This document shows positions 8,743 through 20,644 of a stretch of DNA of 64,000 nucleotides, piece after piece. Under the pieces are notes generated by a model, which was not told the DNA's origin, ran no database searches, and saw nothing but the letters and a program-made list of their open reading frames with translations. The number at the start of each line of letters is the position of its first letter. The stretch's first letter is position 1. Made by a program: the position numbers and the translations under genes. The stretch is from Egibacter rhizosphaerae (GTDB lineage: Bacteria; Actinomycetota; Nitriliruptoria; Euzebyales; Egibacteraceae), in NCBI RefSeq assembly GCF_004322855.1, contig NZ_CP036402.1, positions 4,030,001 to 4,094,000 on the forward strand, written 5' to 3'.

Positions 8743-8756
8743 CGCAACACGTTGCG
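8743..8756. promoter_or_regulatory. Inverted repeat CGCAAC-AC-GTTGCG, candidate operator
   Basis: A perfect 6-bp inverted repeat with a 2-bp spacer lies about 35 bp upstream of the candidate -35 box of the methyltransferase promoter. It is also within the metK upstream region. Its place between two divergent methyl-cycle transcripts makes it a plausible shared operator; the regulator is unknown. Confidence 0.4.
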
Positions 8757-8971
8757 CACTGCGGAATATGGTGTTCGAGCGAGAGAAAAACCCTTTCTGA
8801 GCAGCGCGGAAGCGCCATGCGCAACCGCGCTCTCATGGCGCAACGGCCTGTGCGTCCACACGAAGTCGCTGGACAGAGGCTTATCCATATGCCGGCGACC
8901 CCGCTCGGAACTTTCCGTGCATCGCCTCAACGGCGGGGAGAACGCGCGATTACGACCGGCCTCGGATGGCC

Positions 8972-9003
8972 CTCGATCGCGCTTGCGACGTTGCGAGATC
9001 GAG
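8972..9003 (+). promoter_or_regulatory. Hairpin in the metK leader
   Basis: CTCGATC (8972-8978) pairs with GATCGAG (8997-9003), followed inward by one mismatch and a further 3-bp CGC/GCG stem, leaving a 10-nt loop. It lies 60 nt before the metK start. No T-tract follows, so leader-based control is more likely than simple termination. Confidence 0.4.
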
Positions 9004-9063
9004 CGTTATGTGCTTAGGTCGTTCGTGATCGCCCGGAAGCCCGACGACATTCCAGGAGGCAGC

Positions 9064-10254
9064 GTGCCGTTCGAGACACTGTTCACATCGGAAAGCGTGA
9101 CCGAGGGTCACCCCGACAAGGTCGCAGACCAGATCTCTGACGCGGTGCTCGACGCCGTGCTCACCGAGGACCCGACCAGCCGGGTCGCGTGCGAGACCTT
9201 CCTGACCACCGGTCAGGTCTCCGTCGGCGGCGAGATCACCACGAAGGCCTCGCCCGATGTGGTGCGCATCGTCCGGGAGACCCTGAACCGCATCGGGTAC
9301 TCCGACCACCGCTCAAGCTTCGACGGCAACACCTGCGGTGTGAGCGTCTCGCTCGACGAGCAGTCGCCCGATATCGCCCAGGGCGTCGACGACGCGTACG
9401 AGACGCGCGAGGAGGACGGCAGCGACCCGCTCGACAAGATCGGCGCCGGTGACCAGGGCATGATGTTCGGTTACGCGTGCGACGAGACCGACGTGCTCAT
9501 GCCGTTGCCGATCCACCTGGCACACCGGATGTCCGAGCGCCTCGCCGAGGTCCGCCACGAGGGGACCCTGCCGTACCTGCTCCCCGACGGGAAAACGCAG
9601 GTCACGGTCTCCTACGACGACGGCGAGCCGACCGGCGTGAAGACGGTCGTCGTCTCGAGTCACCACGACCCCGACGTCGACCTCGACACGCTGCGGCCGG
9701 ACATCGAGGAGAAGGTCGTCCGCCCCCTGCTGCCGAAGAACCTCGATTCGAGCGAGCTGCGGGTGCTCATCAACCCGACCGGCCGATTCGAGGTCGGCGG
9801 GCCGGTCGCCGACGCAGGTCTCACGGGCCGCAAGATCATCGTCGACACCTACGGCGGCATGGCCCGCCATGGCGGCGGCGCCTTCAGCGGCAAGGACTAC
9901 ACCAAGGTCGACCGGTCGGCGGCGTACGCGGCACGGTGGGTCGCGAAGAACATCGTCGCCGCGGGGCTGGCCCGCAAGGCCGAGCTCCAGCTCGCCTACG
10001 CGATCGGCGTGGCGCACCCGGTCTCCGTGTCGGTTGACACCTTCGGCACCGAGCGGGTCGACCCCCAGCAGATCTACAAGGGTGTCCTCGACGTGTTCGA
10101 CCTGCGCCCGGGCGCGATCCACCGCGATCTGGAGCTCGCGCGCCCGATCTATCGCCCGACGGCGGCGTACGGCCACTTCGGGCGCACCGAGCAGTCGTTC
10201 ACCTGGGAGCGCACCGACCGGGCCGACGAGCTGCGCCGCGTGGTCGGCGCGTAA
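9064..10254 (+). CDS. metK: S-adenosylmethionine synthetase
   Basis: This enzyme makes SAM from methionine and ATP in the cytoplasm, the methyl donor for the divergent methyltransferases. The 396-residue length is typical. Motifs are [20 protein letters not shown] at the N-terminus (methionine/ATP site), [12 protein letters not shown] near residue 130, [18 protein letters not shown] near residue 260 (phosphate loop) and [11 protein letters not shown] chose GTG at 9064 because AGGAGG ends 4 nt upstream and the family N-terminus begins right after it; a longer frame upstream has no family similarity. A strong hairpin 10 bp after the stop separates it from metH. Confidence 0.97.
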   Translation: MPFETLFTSESVTEGHPDKVADQISDAVLDAVLTEDPTSRVACETFLTTGQVSVGGEITTKASPDVVRIVRETLNRIGYSDHRSSFDGNTCGVSVSLDEQSPDIAQGVDDAYETREEDGSDPLDKIGAGDQGMMFGYACDETDVLMPLPIHLAHRMSERLAEVRHEGTLPYLLPDGKTQVTVSYDDGEPTGVKTVVVSSHHDPDVDLDTLRPDIEEKVVRPLLPKNLDSSELRVLINPTGRFEVGGPVADAGLTGRKIIVDTYGGMARHGGGAFSGKDYTKVDRSAAYAARWVAKNIVAAGLARKAELQLAYAIGVAHPVSVSVDTFGTERVDPQQIYKGVLDVFDLRPGAIHRDLELARPIYRPTAAYGHFGRTEQSFTWERTDRADELRRVVGA

Positions 10255-10264
10255 GCGAACCGTT

Positions 10265-10309
10265 CGGACGGCCCGGTCGAAGGGGAGACCCGCGCGGCCG
10301 GGCCGTCCG
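10265..10309 (+). terminator. Terminator-like hairpin after metK
   Basis: CGGACGGCCCGG (10265-10276) pairs perfectly with 10298-10309, a 12-bp GC-rich stem with a 21-nt loop. It begins 10 nt after the metK stop and lies before the metH promoter region. No U-tract is present. Confidence 0.55.
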
Positions 10310-10336
10310 CGCGCCGTACGATTGTCCTCGGCGCGC
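10309..10336 (+). promoter_or_regulatory. Candidate metH promoter flanked by an 8-bp inverted repeat
   Basis: GCGCGCCG (10309-10316) and CGGCGCGC (10329-10336) are perfect inverted arms around TACGAT (10317-10322), which looks like a -10 box. The same hexamer occurs upstream of infA near 51791. The arrangement could be an operator over the -10 element or an RNA hairpin. Confidence 0.35.
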
Positions 10337-10416
10337 ACTGAGGAGCGTGTGAGGCCTCCGAACCCGAGATCCGCCGTGTGGATGTCGACCCCCCGAAGGA
10401 GACGTGGGCACTAGCC

Positions 10417-13926
<3,510 letters not shown>

Positions 13927-13959
13927 TCACGATCCCGCCCGGGCGGCCTCGCGAACCAG

Positions 13960-14586
13960 CTAGGCGAGGTCCGCCGGGCGGTTCACGTTCCGTGCGAAGG
14001 CGCCCGCGGGGTCGAGGTCGCTCCAGTGATCGGGACCGCATTCGACGACGTGCAACTCGTCGAGGGCCCCCATGAGGCAGTGTCTCCCCGACGCGACGCG
14101 TTCCCGCAGGACCGGCAACGCGGTGCGATGCCAGACGGCGTGCAGGGGCTGGCGCCGCTCCACGACGGGCACGGCCGCGTCCGCGCCGTGGCGATGGGCT
14201 GCGCTGGCCAGTCGTGCCAGCACCGGAGCGCTGGCGCGGGGCAGGTCCACGGCCAGCACGGCGACCAGGTCGTGATGTGCAGCGGCCAGACCGGCTACCA
14301 GCCCCCCGACCGGGCCGACCCCCGGCGCCGCGTCGGGAACCTCACGGGTGTCCGCGATCCGCAACGCGTCGCGGTCACCACGGGCGATCAGCAGATCATC
14401 GGTGAGTTCCCCGAGCACGGCGAGCGCGCGGTCGACTAGCCGCTGCCCCCCGATCCGTTGGACCGCCTTGTCGCCGCCCATCCGCTCGCCACGCCCGCCG
14501 GCCAGCACGAGCCCGCTCAGCTCCGGGAGGCGAGGTCGCGTCGTGTCGCCCGTCGACGCGTCGTTGGGGAAGGGACCGAGGGCCAT
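13960..14586 (-). CDS. mobA: Molybdenum cofactor guanylyltransferase
   Basis: This enzyme adds GMP to molybdopterin to form the guanine-dinucleotide cofactor used by DMSO-reductase family enzymes such as formate dehydrogenase. The 208-residue protein has the nucleotidyltransferase signature LVLAGGRGERMGGDKA near residue 23, the VGPVGGLVAGL region near residue 85, and VDLPRAS near 110. The last has Leu-Pro in the usual DMP/DLP position. The start at ATG 14586 lies 10 bp after the stop of the dehydrogenase, suggesting co-transcription. Convergent metH ends 33 bp away. The likely client is the formate dehydrogenase at the left edge of the window. Confidence 0.88.
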   Translation of the reverse strand: MALGPFPNDASTGDTTRPRLPELSGLVLAGGRGERMGGDKAVQRIGGQRLVDRALAVLGELTDDLLIARGDRDALRIADTREVPDAAPGVGPVGGLVAGLAAAHHDLVAVLAVDLPRASAPVLARLASAAHRHGADAAVPVVERRQPLHAVWHRTALPVLRERVASGRHCLMGALDELHVVECGPDHWSDLDPAGAFARNVNRPADLA

Positions 14587-14596
14587 GACGCCGTCG

Positions 14597-15379
14597 TCAC
14601 CAGCTCGGTGCGGCAGTGACGCCGCCGTCGACCACCAGCGTCGTGCCCGTGATCCACGCGGCGGCGGGGGAGGCGAGGAAGACCACGGCGTCGGCGATCT
14701 CGTCGGCGCCACCGGTGCGCCCGAGGGGGGCGGCCGCCTCGTAGCGGGCGATGCCCTCGGGCCAGTTGCGAGGTAGGTCCTCGCGGTGGATCAGTCCCGG
14801 GGCGACGGCGTTCACCCGGACGCCCCGGGGCCCGAGCTCCACCGCCGCCGCCTGTGTGAGCCGCTCCAGCCCGGCCTTCGCGGCCGCGTAGTGCGCGTGA
14901 CCCGGCATCGGCTGGCGCGCCTCGATCGAGCTGATGTTGACGACCGCGCCGCGGGCCTCGACCAGCGCCGCCTCGCACGCACGCGTCATCGCGAAGGCGC
15001 TGCGCAGGGTCGCGGCCAGCACCGCGTCCCACGCGGCGGCGTCCAGTTCCTCCCACGGATGCAGCGGCTGGGCGGCGGCGGCGTTCACGAGCACGTCCAG
15101 GGTCGGCAGCTCTGCGGCGGCGGCCTCCGCGAGCCGTGCTGGACCCTCGTCGTCGGACACGTCGGCAGCCACGGCGACCGCTTCGCCCCCCGAATCGCGG
15201 ATCGCCTCCGCGACGGCCTCGCCATCACCCGAGCGATGGTTGACGATCACGCGAGCCCCGGCGAGCGCGAACCGCTCCGCGATCGTCGCACCCAGTCCGC
15301 GGCCGGCCCCGGTCACCAGCACCCCACGGCCCGAGAGGTCGAGTCGCCGGGCCGTCGTGTCCTCGGTCGCAGAAGCCAT
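14597..15379 (-). CDS. Short-chain dehydrogenase/reductase (FabG-like)
   Basis: A 260-residue classical SDR oxidoreductase using NAD(P)H. It has the Rossmann motif VTGAGRGLG near residue 23, DVLVNAAAAQ (NNAG-equivalent), catalytic Ser in INISSIE-type strand (here VVNISSIEARQ), Tyr-xxx-Lys as YAAAK, and the C-terminal ITGTTLVVDGG. The residue after beta-2 is NHRSG, suggesting NADPH. The nearest functional families are 3-oxoacyl-ACP reductases and pteridine reductases, and the substrate cannot be told from sequence. ATG 15379 has GGAGG 7 nt upstream. It precedes mobA by 10 bp, which hints at but does not prove a pterin-related role. Confidence 0.85.
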   Translation of the reverse strand: MASATEDTTARRLDLSGRGVLVTGAGRGLGATIAERFALAGARVIVNHRSGDGEAVAEAIRDSGGEAVAVAADVSDDEGPARLAEAAAAELPTLDVLVNAAAAQPLHPWEELDAAAWDAVLAATLRSAFAMTRACEAALVEARGAVVNISSIEARQPMPGHAHYAAAKAGLERLTQAAAVELGPRGVRVNAVAPGLIHREDLPRNWPEGIARYEAAAPLGRTGGADEIADAVVFLASPAAAWITGTTLVVDGGVTAAPSW

Positions 15380-15395
15380 CGGGATCCTCCGGTCG

Positions 15396-15423
15396 GTGGC
15401 ACGCCGAGCAGGTAGGGTGCCAC
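15396..15423. promoter_or_regulatory. Inverted repeat GTGGCAC/GTGCCAC in a divergent promoter
   Basis: A perfect 7-bp inverted repeat with a 14-bp gap fills the short region between the divergent dehydrogenase and cupin genes. A TAGGGT overlapping the right arm may be a -10 box. It is a candidate operator for one or both genes. Confidence 0.35.
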
Positions 15424-15427
15424 GGGC

Positions 15428-15889
15428 ATGGAATCGCTGACTGGTCACCAGGTCGCCGCGTTGCTCGATCTCGAGCCGTTGCCGGTCGAGGGTGGCCTCT
15501 ACCGCCGCATTCACGCGGACGAGGCCTGCACGAGCATCTACTACCTCATGATCGCGCCCGCGTACTCGGCTCTGCACGCGCTCACCGTGACCGAGGTCTG
15601 GCACCACCACGCAGGGGCGCCCGCCCGGATGTTGCTGCTCCACCCGGATGGGCACGTGGAACGCCCGGTTCTCGGCCCGGAACTCGTGGACGGGCAACGG
15701 TCCCAGGTCGTGGTCCCTCCCGGGACCTGGCAGGGTGCGGCGACGCTGGGGGACTGGACCCTGGCGGGCTGCACCGCGGCCCCGGCCTTCACCGACGCCG
15801 CCTTCACCCTCGGTGCGGCCGAGGACCTCGCGGCCGCCTATCCGGGCGCCGCCGAGGACGTGCGGCGCCTCGCCGGCGGTGGCGCCTGA
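15428..15889 (+). CDS. Cupin domain protein (DUF985 family)
   Basis: A 153-residue single-domain cupin of the DUF985 type. Characteristic elements are LEPLPVEGGLYRR near the N-terminus, TSIYYLMIAPAYSALH, EVWHHHAGAPARMLLLHPDG with a His-rich putative metal site, and VPPGTWQGAA. Members are small beta-barrel proteins of unknown activity, some proposed to bind sugars or metals. It starts with ATG 15428, 48 bp from the divergent dehydrogenase, and ends 6 bp before the convergent deaminase. I cannot assign a substrate. Confidence 0.85.
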   Translation: MESLTGHQVAALLDLEPLPVEGGLYRRIHADEACTSIYYLMIAPAYSALHALTVTEVWHHHAGAPARMLLLHPDGHVERPVLGPELVDGQRSQVVVPPGTWQGAATLGDWTLAGCTAAPAFTDAAFTLGAAEDLAAAYPGAAEDVRRLAGGGA

Positions 15890-15895
15890 CGCGCG

Positions 15896-17218
15896 TTACC
15901 CCGTGGCCAGTCGCTCGGCACGCTGTTGGACCTCGGCGCGCGCCCGCTCCTCGTCGACGGTCAACACGACCCCGTTCGCGACGACCCGTCGACCGGCGAC
16001 CCACACGTCGCGCACGTGGCGGCTGGAGGCCGACCAGACGAGGTGTGCGAGCAGGTCGCGGTCGGTGAGCATGGGCACGAAGGCGGCGTCCGCGGTCTCC
16101 AGGCGCACCAGGTCAGCCCAGCGACCCCGTTCGAGGACGCCCAGGTCGGGACGCCCGAGCGCTTGTGCGCCGCCGCGCGTGGGGAGCCCGAGCGCGGCCT
16201 CCGCGGGCAGGGCGGTGGCCTCGCCCGTCCGCGCGCGTTGCAGGAGTGGGGCGAGGCGCGCCTCCTCCCACAGGTCGAGGTCGTTGTTGCTCGCCGGTCC
16301 GTCGGTGCCGAGTCCGACCGCGATGCCGGCCTCGAGGAAGTCGGTGACGCGGGCGATGCCGCTCGCGAGCTTCGTGTTGCTCTGCGGGCAGTGCGCGACC
16401 GCGACGCCGGCGCGCCGGTAGATCGCGAGATCCTCGTCGGACAGCCACACCGAGTGCGCGGCCAGCACGCGGCGGGGCTCGAAGAAGCCGATGTCCTCCA
16501 GCAGCGCGGGGACGCTCTTGCCGTGCTCCGCCTCGAGCTCGGCCCCCTCATGCTGCGACTCCGCGACGTGGATCTGCAGCAGCCGGTCACGCTGCCCGGC
16601 GGCCTCGGCGATGCCGGTGAGCGCCTCGATCGGCAGCGTGTACGCGGCATGGGCGGCGAGTCCGACCTCGACGCGCGGGTCGGCGTCCCCCGCGTACCGG
16701 TCGCCGAGCCCGATCGCGGTGTCGAGCTGCGACTGCCAGCCGCCCAGGTGCTCCATGCCGGGCGCGACCAGGACCGCCGCGGTGACGACGCATCGGCTGC
16801 CCGCGTCGCGAACGGCGTCGACGACCGCCTCGGGATAGAAGTACATCTCGCAGCTCGTCGTGACGCCGAAGCGCAGCAGCTCGGCGCACGCGAGGGTCAT
16901 GCCCCAGTAGGTGTCGTCGGCGTTCATGCGCCCCTCGCGGGGCCAGACGACCTCCTCCAGCCACTGCAGCAGCGGCAGGTCCTCGCCGCTCCCGCGCAGC
17001 AGCGTCATCGGCGAGTGGCAGTGCACGTTGACCAGGCCCGGCAGCAGGACACCCGATACCCGCTGGGTCGTGTGGTCGGTTCCCGCGGGCGGTGGCTGCG
17101 TGGCATCGCCGACGTCCTCGATGCGCCCGGCATGGTCGACATCGACGAATCCGGGGCGGTGCACCGTCATCCGTTCGTCGCACGTCACGACTGCGTCAGC
17201 GAGGAAGCGGGTGGGCAC
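15896..17218 (-). CDS. Amidohydrolase, SAH/5'-methylthioadenosine deaminase type (TRZ/ATZ family)
   Basis: A 440-residue metal-dependent deaminase. Features are the metal-binding HCHSPMTLLRG near residue 66, MTLACAELLRFGVTTSCEMYF, QIHVAESQHE near 217, AAHSVWLSDEDL near 254, HCPQSN near 277, and the Asp metal ligand in GLGTDGPASNN near 305. This set is shared by enzymes that deaminate SAH, methylthioadenosine, adenosine or guanine-like purines. If it acts on SAH it would offer a second outlet for that inhibitor, relevant to the nearby methyl cycle. Cytosine, guanine or triazine substrates remain possible. The GTG start at 17218 has GGAG 7 nt upstream. Confidence 0.8.
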   Translation of the reverse strand: MPTRFLADAVVTCDERMTVHRPGFVDVDHAGRIEDVGDATQPPPAGTDHTTQRVSGVLLPGLVNVHCHSPMTLLRGSGEDLPLLQWLEEVVWPREGRMNADDTYWGMTLACAELLRFGVTTSCEMYFYPEAVVDAVRDAGSRCVVTAAVLVAPGMEHLGGWQSQLDTAIGLGDRYAGDADPRVEVGLAAHAAYTLPIEALTGIAEAAGQRDRLLQIHVAESQHEGAELEAEHGKSVPALLEDIGFFEPRRVLAAHSVWLSDEDLAIYRRAGVAVAHCPQSNTKLASGIARVTDFLEAGIAVGLGTDGPASNNDLDLWEEARLAPLLQRARTGEATALPAEAALGLPTRGGAQALGRPDLGVLERGRWADLVRLETADAAFVPMLTDRDLLAHLVWSASSRHVRDVWVAGRRVVANGVVLTVDEERARAEVQQRAERLATG

Positions 17219-17367
17219 GGAGGTCTCCTCTGCGTGGCCGGTCGGGCGAGCGCGTCAGGTCGTGGGGCGACGCCTCGCTGAGCGAGGAGCCTACGCGACC
17301 GTCCAAACGCGTAGGCTCAGGGGTCGCGGACGTGAGAATCCCGATGCGACGACGAACAGGAGGCGCG

Positions 17368-17895
17368 GTGTCGGCCGACCACGAGATGCAGGCTGCGGGA
17401 GCGACGCAGGCCGTGGAGCGCGAACGTCTCACCTGGGAGGCGTTCGGCGTTGGCGCACGCGAGCTCGCGCAGACGGTTGACGCCGACGGATACCGACCCG
17501 ACGCGGTCCTTGCCATCGCGCGCGGCGGCCTGGTCATCGGGGGTGCGCTCGCGTACGCGCTCGGTGTCAAGCCCAGTTACCTCGTCAACGTCGAGTACTA
17601 CACGGGGGAGGGTCAGACGATGGAGGCGCCGGTCGTGCTGCCCGCGGCCCTCAACCTGGATGCGGCGAGCGACGCGCGGGTCCTCATCGCCGACGACGTC
17701 GCCGACTCGGGCCACACGTTGCAGGTGGTGCACGACCTCGCCAGGTCGGCGGTCGCGGAGGTCCGTACGGCGGTGCTCTACGAGAAGCCCCGCTCGGCCG
17801 TCGCGTGCGACTACGTCTGGAAGCGCACCGACGCGTGGATCGACTTCCCGTGGTCGAGCGGATCCGCACTGGTCAGCGAGGGCGCGCGACCCTAG
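17368..17895 (+). CDS. Purine-type phosphoribosyltransferase
   Basis: A 175-residue type I phosphoribosyltransferase that transfers phosphoribose from PRPP to a base. The PRPP-binding loop is VLIADDVADSGHTL near residue 110, preceded by the dipeptide-rich AIARGGLVIGGALAYALG near residue 48. The short hood region resembles xanthine/hypoxanthine or Gpt-like enzymes more than orotate enzymes, but the base is not certain. GTG 17368 is chosen for AGGAGG 4 nt upstream; the frame continues further upstream without similarity. The coding end lies inside a perfect tandem repeat that duplicates the stop codon. It may salvage purine bases produced nearby by SAH or adenosine breakdown. Confidence 0.82.
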   Translation: MSADHEMQAAGATQAVERERLTWEAFGVGARELAQTVDADGYRPDAVLAIARGGLVIGGALAYALGVKPSYLVNVEYYTGEGQTMEAPVVLPAALNLDAASDARVLIADDVADSGHTLQVVHDLARSAVAEVRTAVLYEKPRSAVACDYVWKRTDAWIDFPWSSGSALVSEGARP

Positions 17896-17935
17896 TCGGC
17901 CCGCGACCCGCAACCCTAGTCGGCCCGCGACCCGC
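17889..17935. repeat. Tandem repeat duplicating a stop codon
   Basis: A perfect 23-bp unit occurs at 17889-17911 and 17913-17935 (period 24). The first copy holds the phosphoribosyltransferase stop TAG (17893-17895) and the second a TAG in the same frame (17917-17919). The period keeps the frame, so a readthrough product would end eight codons later. Confidence 0.85.
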
Positions 17936-17998
17936 GGCGCGTCGACCGTTGCACCGGGATCCGGGGGCCGCACCCGCGACGTATCGCTGCCTGTGGCA

Positions 17999-18934
17999 TC
18001 ACTCGGCCCGCACCCCGGCGGCCCGGCCCCGGGCGATCAACCGCCGGGCCATCTTGCGGCTCGCCTCGTCGATCATCGCGCCCTCGAAGGTCGCCGCTCC
18101 CTGGCCGGCGGCCAGGGCCTCCTCGTAGGCCGCCAGCATCGCGGCGGCCCGTGAGACCTGCCGGTGGCTCGGCGTGAACACCTCGTTGGCGAGGGGCACC
18201 TGGCGGGGATGGATGCACCACTTCCCGTCGAAACCCACCCCGAGCGCGTGGCGGGCGCTCTCGCGGTAGCCCTCGTCGTCGGTGAAGTCGGCCAGCGGCC
18301 CGTCGACTGCCTCGGCGCCGACCGCCCGGGCGAACTGCGCGATCCGGGTGCGTACCGCGTGGAACGGGTCGCCCGGCGTGCCTTCGGCGCCCAGCCCCAC
18401 GTCGATCGCGGGGATGCCGAGGTCCGCGGCGTAGTCGCCGGGCCCGAAGATCAGCGCCTCCAGTCGATCGGTGACCTCGCTGATGGCCTCGAGCCGGGTG
18501 GCGCCCGCCCCGCTCTCCACCTGCGCCTCGACGCCGATCCTCGCCCCGTGCTCCGTGGCCGCCTCGAGCTGATCCAGCAGGTAGGCGAGGAAGTGCAACT
18601 CGCCGGGATGCTCCACCTTCGGGACGACGAGCGTGTCGATCCGATCGCCGGCGCCATGCAGCAGCGCGGACACGTCGTCGTGGCACCAGGGGCTGCGCAC
18701 GTCGTTGACGCGCACCGCAACGGTCTTGTCGCCGCAGTCGGTCCCCATGAGCGCCCGGATCACCAGGTCCCGGGCCTCGGCCTTGAGATCGGGGGGCACC
18801 GCGTCCTCGAGGTCGAGGAAGATCTCGTCGGCGTCGCCGGCGGCGGCCTTCTCCGCCATGTCGGGGCGGTTGCCCGGCACTGCGAGGACGGATCGGCGCA
18901 GCCGGGGCTCTCGAACGGTCTCGTCCGTGCTCAT
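17999..18934 (-). CDS. HpcH/HpaI-CitE family lyase (malyl-CoA or citramalyl-CoA lyase-like)
   Basis: A 311-residue TIM-barrel lyase of the citrate lyase beta-subunit family. Motifs are RRSVLAVPGNRPDMAEKA at the N-terminus, DEIFLDLEDAVPPDLK with the Mg-binding acidic cluster near residue 40, VRVNDVRSPWC near 73, PKVEHPGEL near 104, GVEAQVESGAGA near 134 (catalytic metal Glu), FGPGDYAADLGI near 164, and GKWCIHPRQ near 236. Standalone CitE-like proteins act as L-malyl-CoA or citramalyl-CoA lyases, or as thioesterases on malyl-CoA. It lies 48 bp after malate synthase in the glycolate operon, so malyl-CoA/glyoxylate chemistry is most likely. Confidence 0.85.
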   Translation of the reverse strand: MSTDETVREPRLRRSVLAVPGNRPDMAEKAAAGDADEIFLDLEDAVPPDLKAEARDLVIRALMGTDCGDKTVAVRVNDVRSPWCHDDVSALLHGAGDRIDTLVVPKVEHPGELHFLAYLLDQLEAATEHGARIGVEAQVESGAGATRLEAISEVTDRLEALIFGPGDYAADLGIPAIDVGLGAEGTPGDPFHAVRTRIAQFARAVGAEAVDGPLADFTDDEGYRESARHALGVGFDGKWCIHPRQVPLANEVFTPSHRQVSRAAAMLAAYEEALAAGQGAATFEGAMIDEASRKMARRLIARGRAAGVRAE

Positions 18935-18982
18935 GGGGCGGCAGCGTAGCCAGCGGTGCCGGCCGAGGCCACACCGGCCCGA

Positions 18983-20596
18983 TCAGTCGAGCAGCGGCAT
19001 CCCGGGGACCGTGAGGAACTCGTCGAGGTCATCACCGAGGGCGACCTGCTCGAACAGCGTCCGGGCCTCCTCGAAGTGGCCGGCGGTGAACTGCTCGGCC
19101 CCGACGGCGTCGCGGATGGCCGCGAGCTCCTCGTCGATCACGCGATGGACGAGGTCGGGGGCGACCTGCTCGCCCTCCAGCGCGTCACCGGCCTCGAGCC
19201 GCACCCCGTGGTGCTGCCACTGCCAGATCTGGCTGCGGCTGATCTCGGCCGTGGCGGCGTCCTCCATGAGGTTGAACAGGGCCGCGGCGCCCTGGCCGCG
19301 CAGCCACGACTCGATGTAGAGGAGGCCGACCCGGACGTTGGCGCGCAACCCTGCCTCGGTCCGCTGGCCCTCCGGCACGCGGATGTCGAGGAGCTCCTTG
19401 GCGCCGACCGCCACGTCGTCGCGCTGCCGGTCGACCTGGTTCGGCCGCCTGCCGAGCACCGCGTCGAACTCCTCCATGGCGACCGGGACGAGGTCGGGAT
19501 GGGCCACCCACGTCCCGTCGCACCCGTCGGTGGCCTCCCGCTGCTTGTCGGCTCGCACGTTGGCGATCGCCCGCTCGTTGACCTCGGCGTCCTTGCGGCT
19601 GGGGATGAACGCCGCCATGCCGCCGATCGCGTGGGCTCCGCGCCGGTGGCAGGTCGCCACCAGGAGTTCGGTGTAGGCGCGCATGAACGGCACGGTCATC
19701 GTGACCTGCGCCCGGTCGGGGAGGACGAACTCGCGGCGGTTGGGGAAGCTCTTGATGACGCTGAAGATGTAGTCCCAGCGGCCGGCGTTCAGCCCCGCCG
19801 AGTGGTCCCGCAGCTCGTGGAGGATCTCCTCCATCTCGAAGGCGGCCAGGATGTGCTCGATCAGCACGGTCGCCTTGATCGTGCCCTGCGGGATCGCGAG
19901 CCGTTCCTGGGCGAACCGGAACACGCCGTTCCAGAGCCGGGCCTCGCGGTGGTTCTCGAGCTTGGGGAGGTAGAAGTAGGGGCCGCTGCCGCGCTCGGCC
20001 AGCTCCCGGTGGTTGTGGAAGAGGTAGAGCCCGAAGTCGAACAGGCCGCCCACCATCCGCTCGCCGTCGACGACCACGCACGGCTCGTCGAGGTGCCAAC
20101 CGCGGGGCCTCACGACCAGCGTCGCGGGCTCGTCGACGAGCCGGTACTCCTTGCCGTCGTCCTGGACGAAGTCGATGCGGCGGCGGATCGCATCGGCCAG
20201 GTTGGCCTGGCCATCGACCATGTTCGCCCACGTGGGCGAGTTCGAGTCCTCGAAGTCCGCCATGAACACCCGCGCGCCCGAGTTCAGGGCGTTGATCACC
20301 ATCTTGCGGTCGGTGGGTCCGGTGATCTCGGTGCGCCGGTCGGCGAGGTCGGCGGGAGGGGGCGCGACCTGCCAATCGCCCTCGCGGACGTGGGCCGTCT
20401 CCGGGAGGAAGTCGGGCAGCTCGCCGTAGGCGAGGCGCTCGCGGCGCTCGGCGCGTTCGGCGAGCAGCGCGTCGCGCGTGATCTTGAAGTCCCGTTGGAG
20501 GTCGCCGAGGAACGCGAGGGCCTCGTCGGTGAGGATCTGGCGGCGTCGGCCCTCGAGCGAGCCGTGCACCTCGACGCCGTCGACGTCTGCGCTCAT
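18983..20596 (-). CDS. aceB: Malate synthase A
   Basis: This enzyme condenses glyoxylate with acetyl-CoA to give malate, consuming the glyoxylate formed by the neighbouring glycolate oxidase. The 537-residue length fits isoform A. Motifs are [16 protein letters not shown] near residue 92, [13 protein letters not shown] near 115 (Mg/substrate acidic site), [11 protein letters not shown] near 160, [12 protein letters not shown] near 200, [18 protein letters not shown] near 240, and [13 protein letters not shown] near 270. An ATG at 20596 has GAGGAG 8 nt upstream. No isocitrate lyase gene is visible here, so the enzyme probably serves glycolate use in this setting. Confidence 0.95.
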   Translation of the reverse strand: MSADVDGVEVHGSLEGRRRQILTDEALAFLGDLQRDFKITRDALLAERAERRERLAYGELPDFLPETAHVREGDWQVAPPPADLADRRTEITGPTDRKMVINALNSGARVFMADFEDSNSPTWANMVDGQANLADAIRRRIDFVQDDGKEYRLVDEPATLVVRPRGWHLDEPCVVVDGERMVGGLFDFGLYLFHNHRELAERGSGPYFYLPKLENHREARLWNGVFRFAQERLAIPQGTIKATVLIEHILAAFEMEEILHELRDHSAGLNAGRWDYIFSVIKSFPNRREFVLPDRAQVTMTVPFMRAYTELLVATCHRRGAHAIGGMAAFIPSRKDAEVNERAIANVRADKQREATDGCDGTWVAHPDLVPVAMEEFDAVLGRRPNQVDRQRDDVAVGAKELLDIRVPEGQRTEAGLRANVRVGLLYIESWLRGQGAAALFNLMEDAATAEISRSQIWQWQHHGVRLEAGDALEGEQVAPDLVHRVIDEELAAIRDAVGAEQFTAGHFEEARTLFEQVALGDDLDEFLTVPGMPLLD

Positions 20597-20644
20597 CGGT
20601 GGGCTCCTCTTCGTCGTCGAGCGCGGGCGAGGGGCGGATCGCGG

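Larger units (their letters stand above)
8485..9063. other. Divergent intergenic region between glycine methyltransferase and metK
   Basis: This 579-bp stretch has no convincing gene. Its centre (about 8670-8810) is clearly richer in A/T than the surroundings, as expected for promoters. It holds a candidate promoter for the betaine genes, an inverted repeat, an AGAAA/TTTCT pair near 8784-8798 and a hairpin before metK, each listed separately. I could not fit a known SAM or SAH riboswitch to it. Confidence 0.6.

Noticed and set aside
8691-8930. 79-codon minus-strand frame in the gsmt/metK gap
   Set aside because: Poor third-position pattern, no Shine-Dalgarno sequence and overlap with the likely promoter region.
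8820-9063. SAM riboswitch before metK
   Set aside because: I looked for SAM-I/IV core strings on both strands and could not assemble the required helices; a covariance scan would decide.
10321-10416. GAGGAGCG in the metH leader, as in SAH riboswitches
   Set aside because: The following conserved CTGCAA, CAGGCTCG and closing GGCGCTC elements are not present in order, so the hit is only eight bases.
13935-13946. Palindrome CCGCCCGGGCGG between metH and mobA as a terminator
   Set aside because: It has no room for a loop, so it cannot form a useful intramolecular hairpin.
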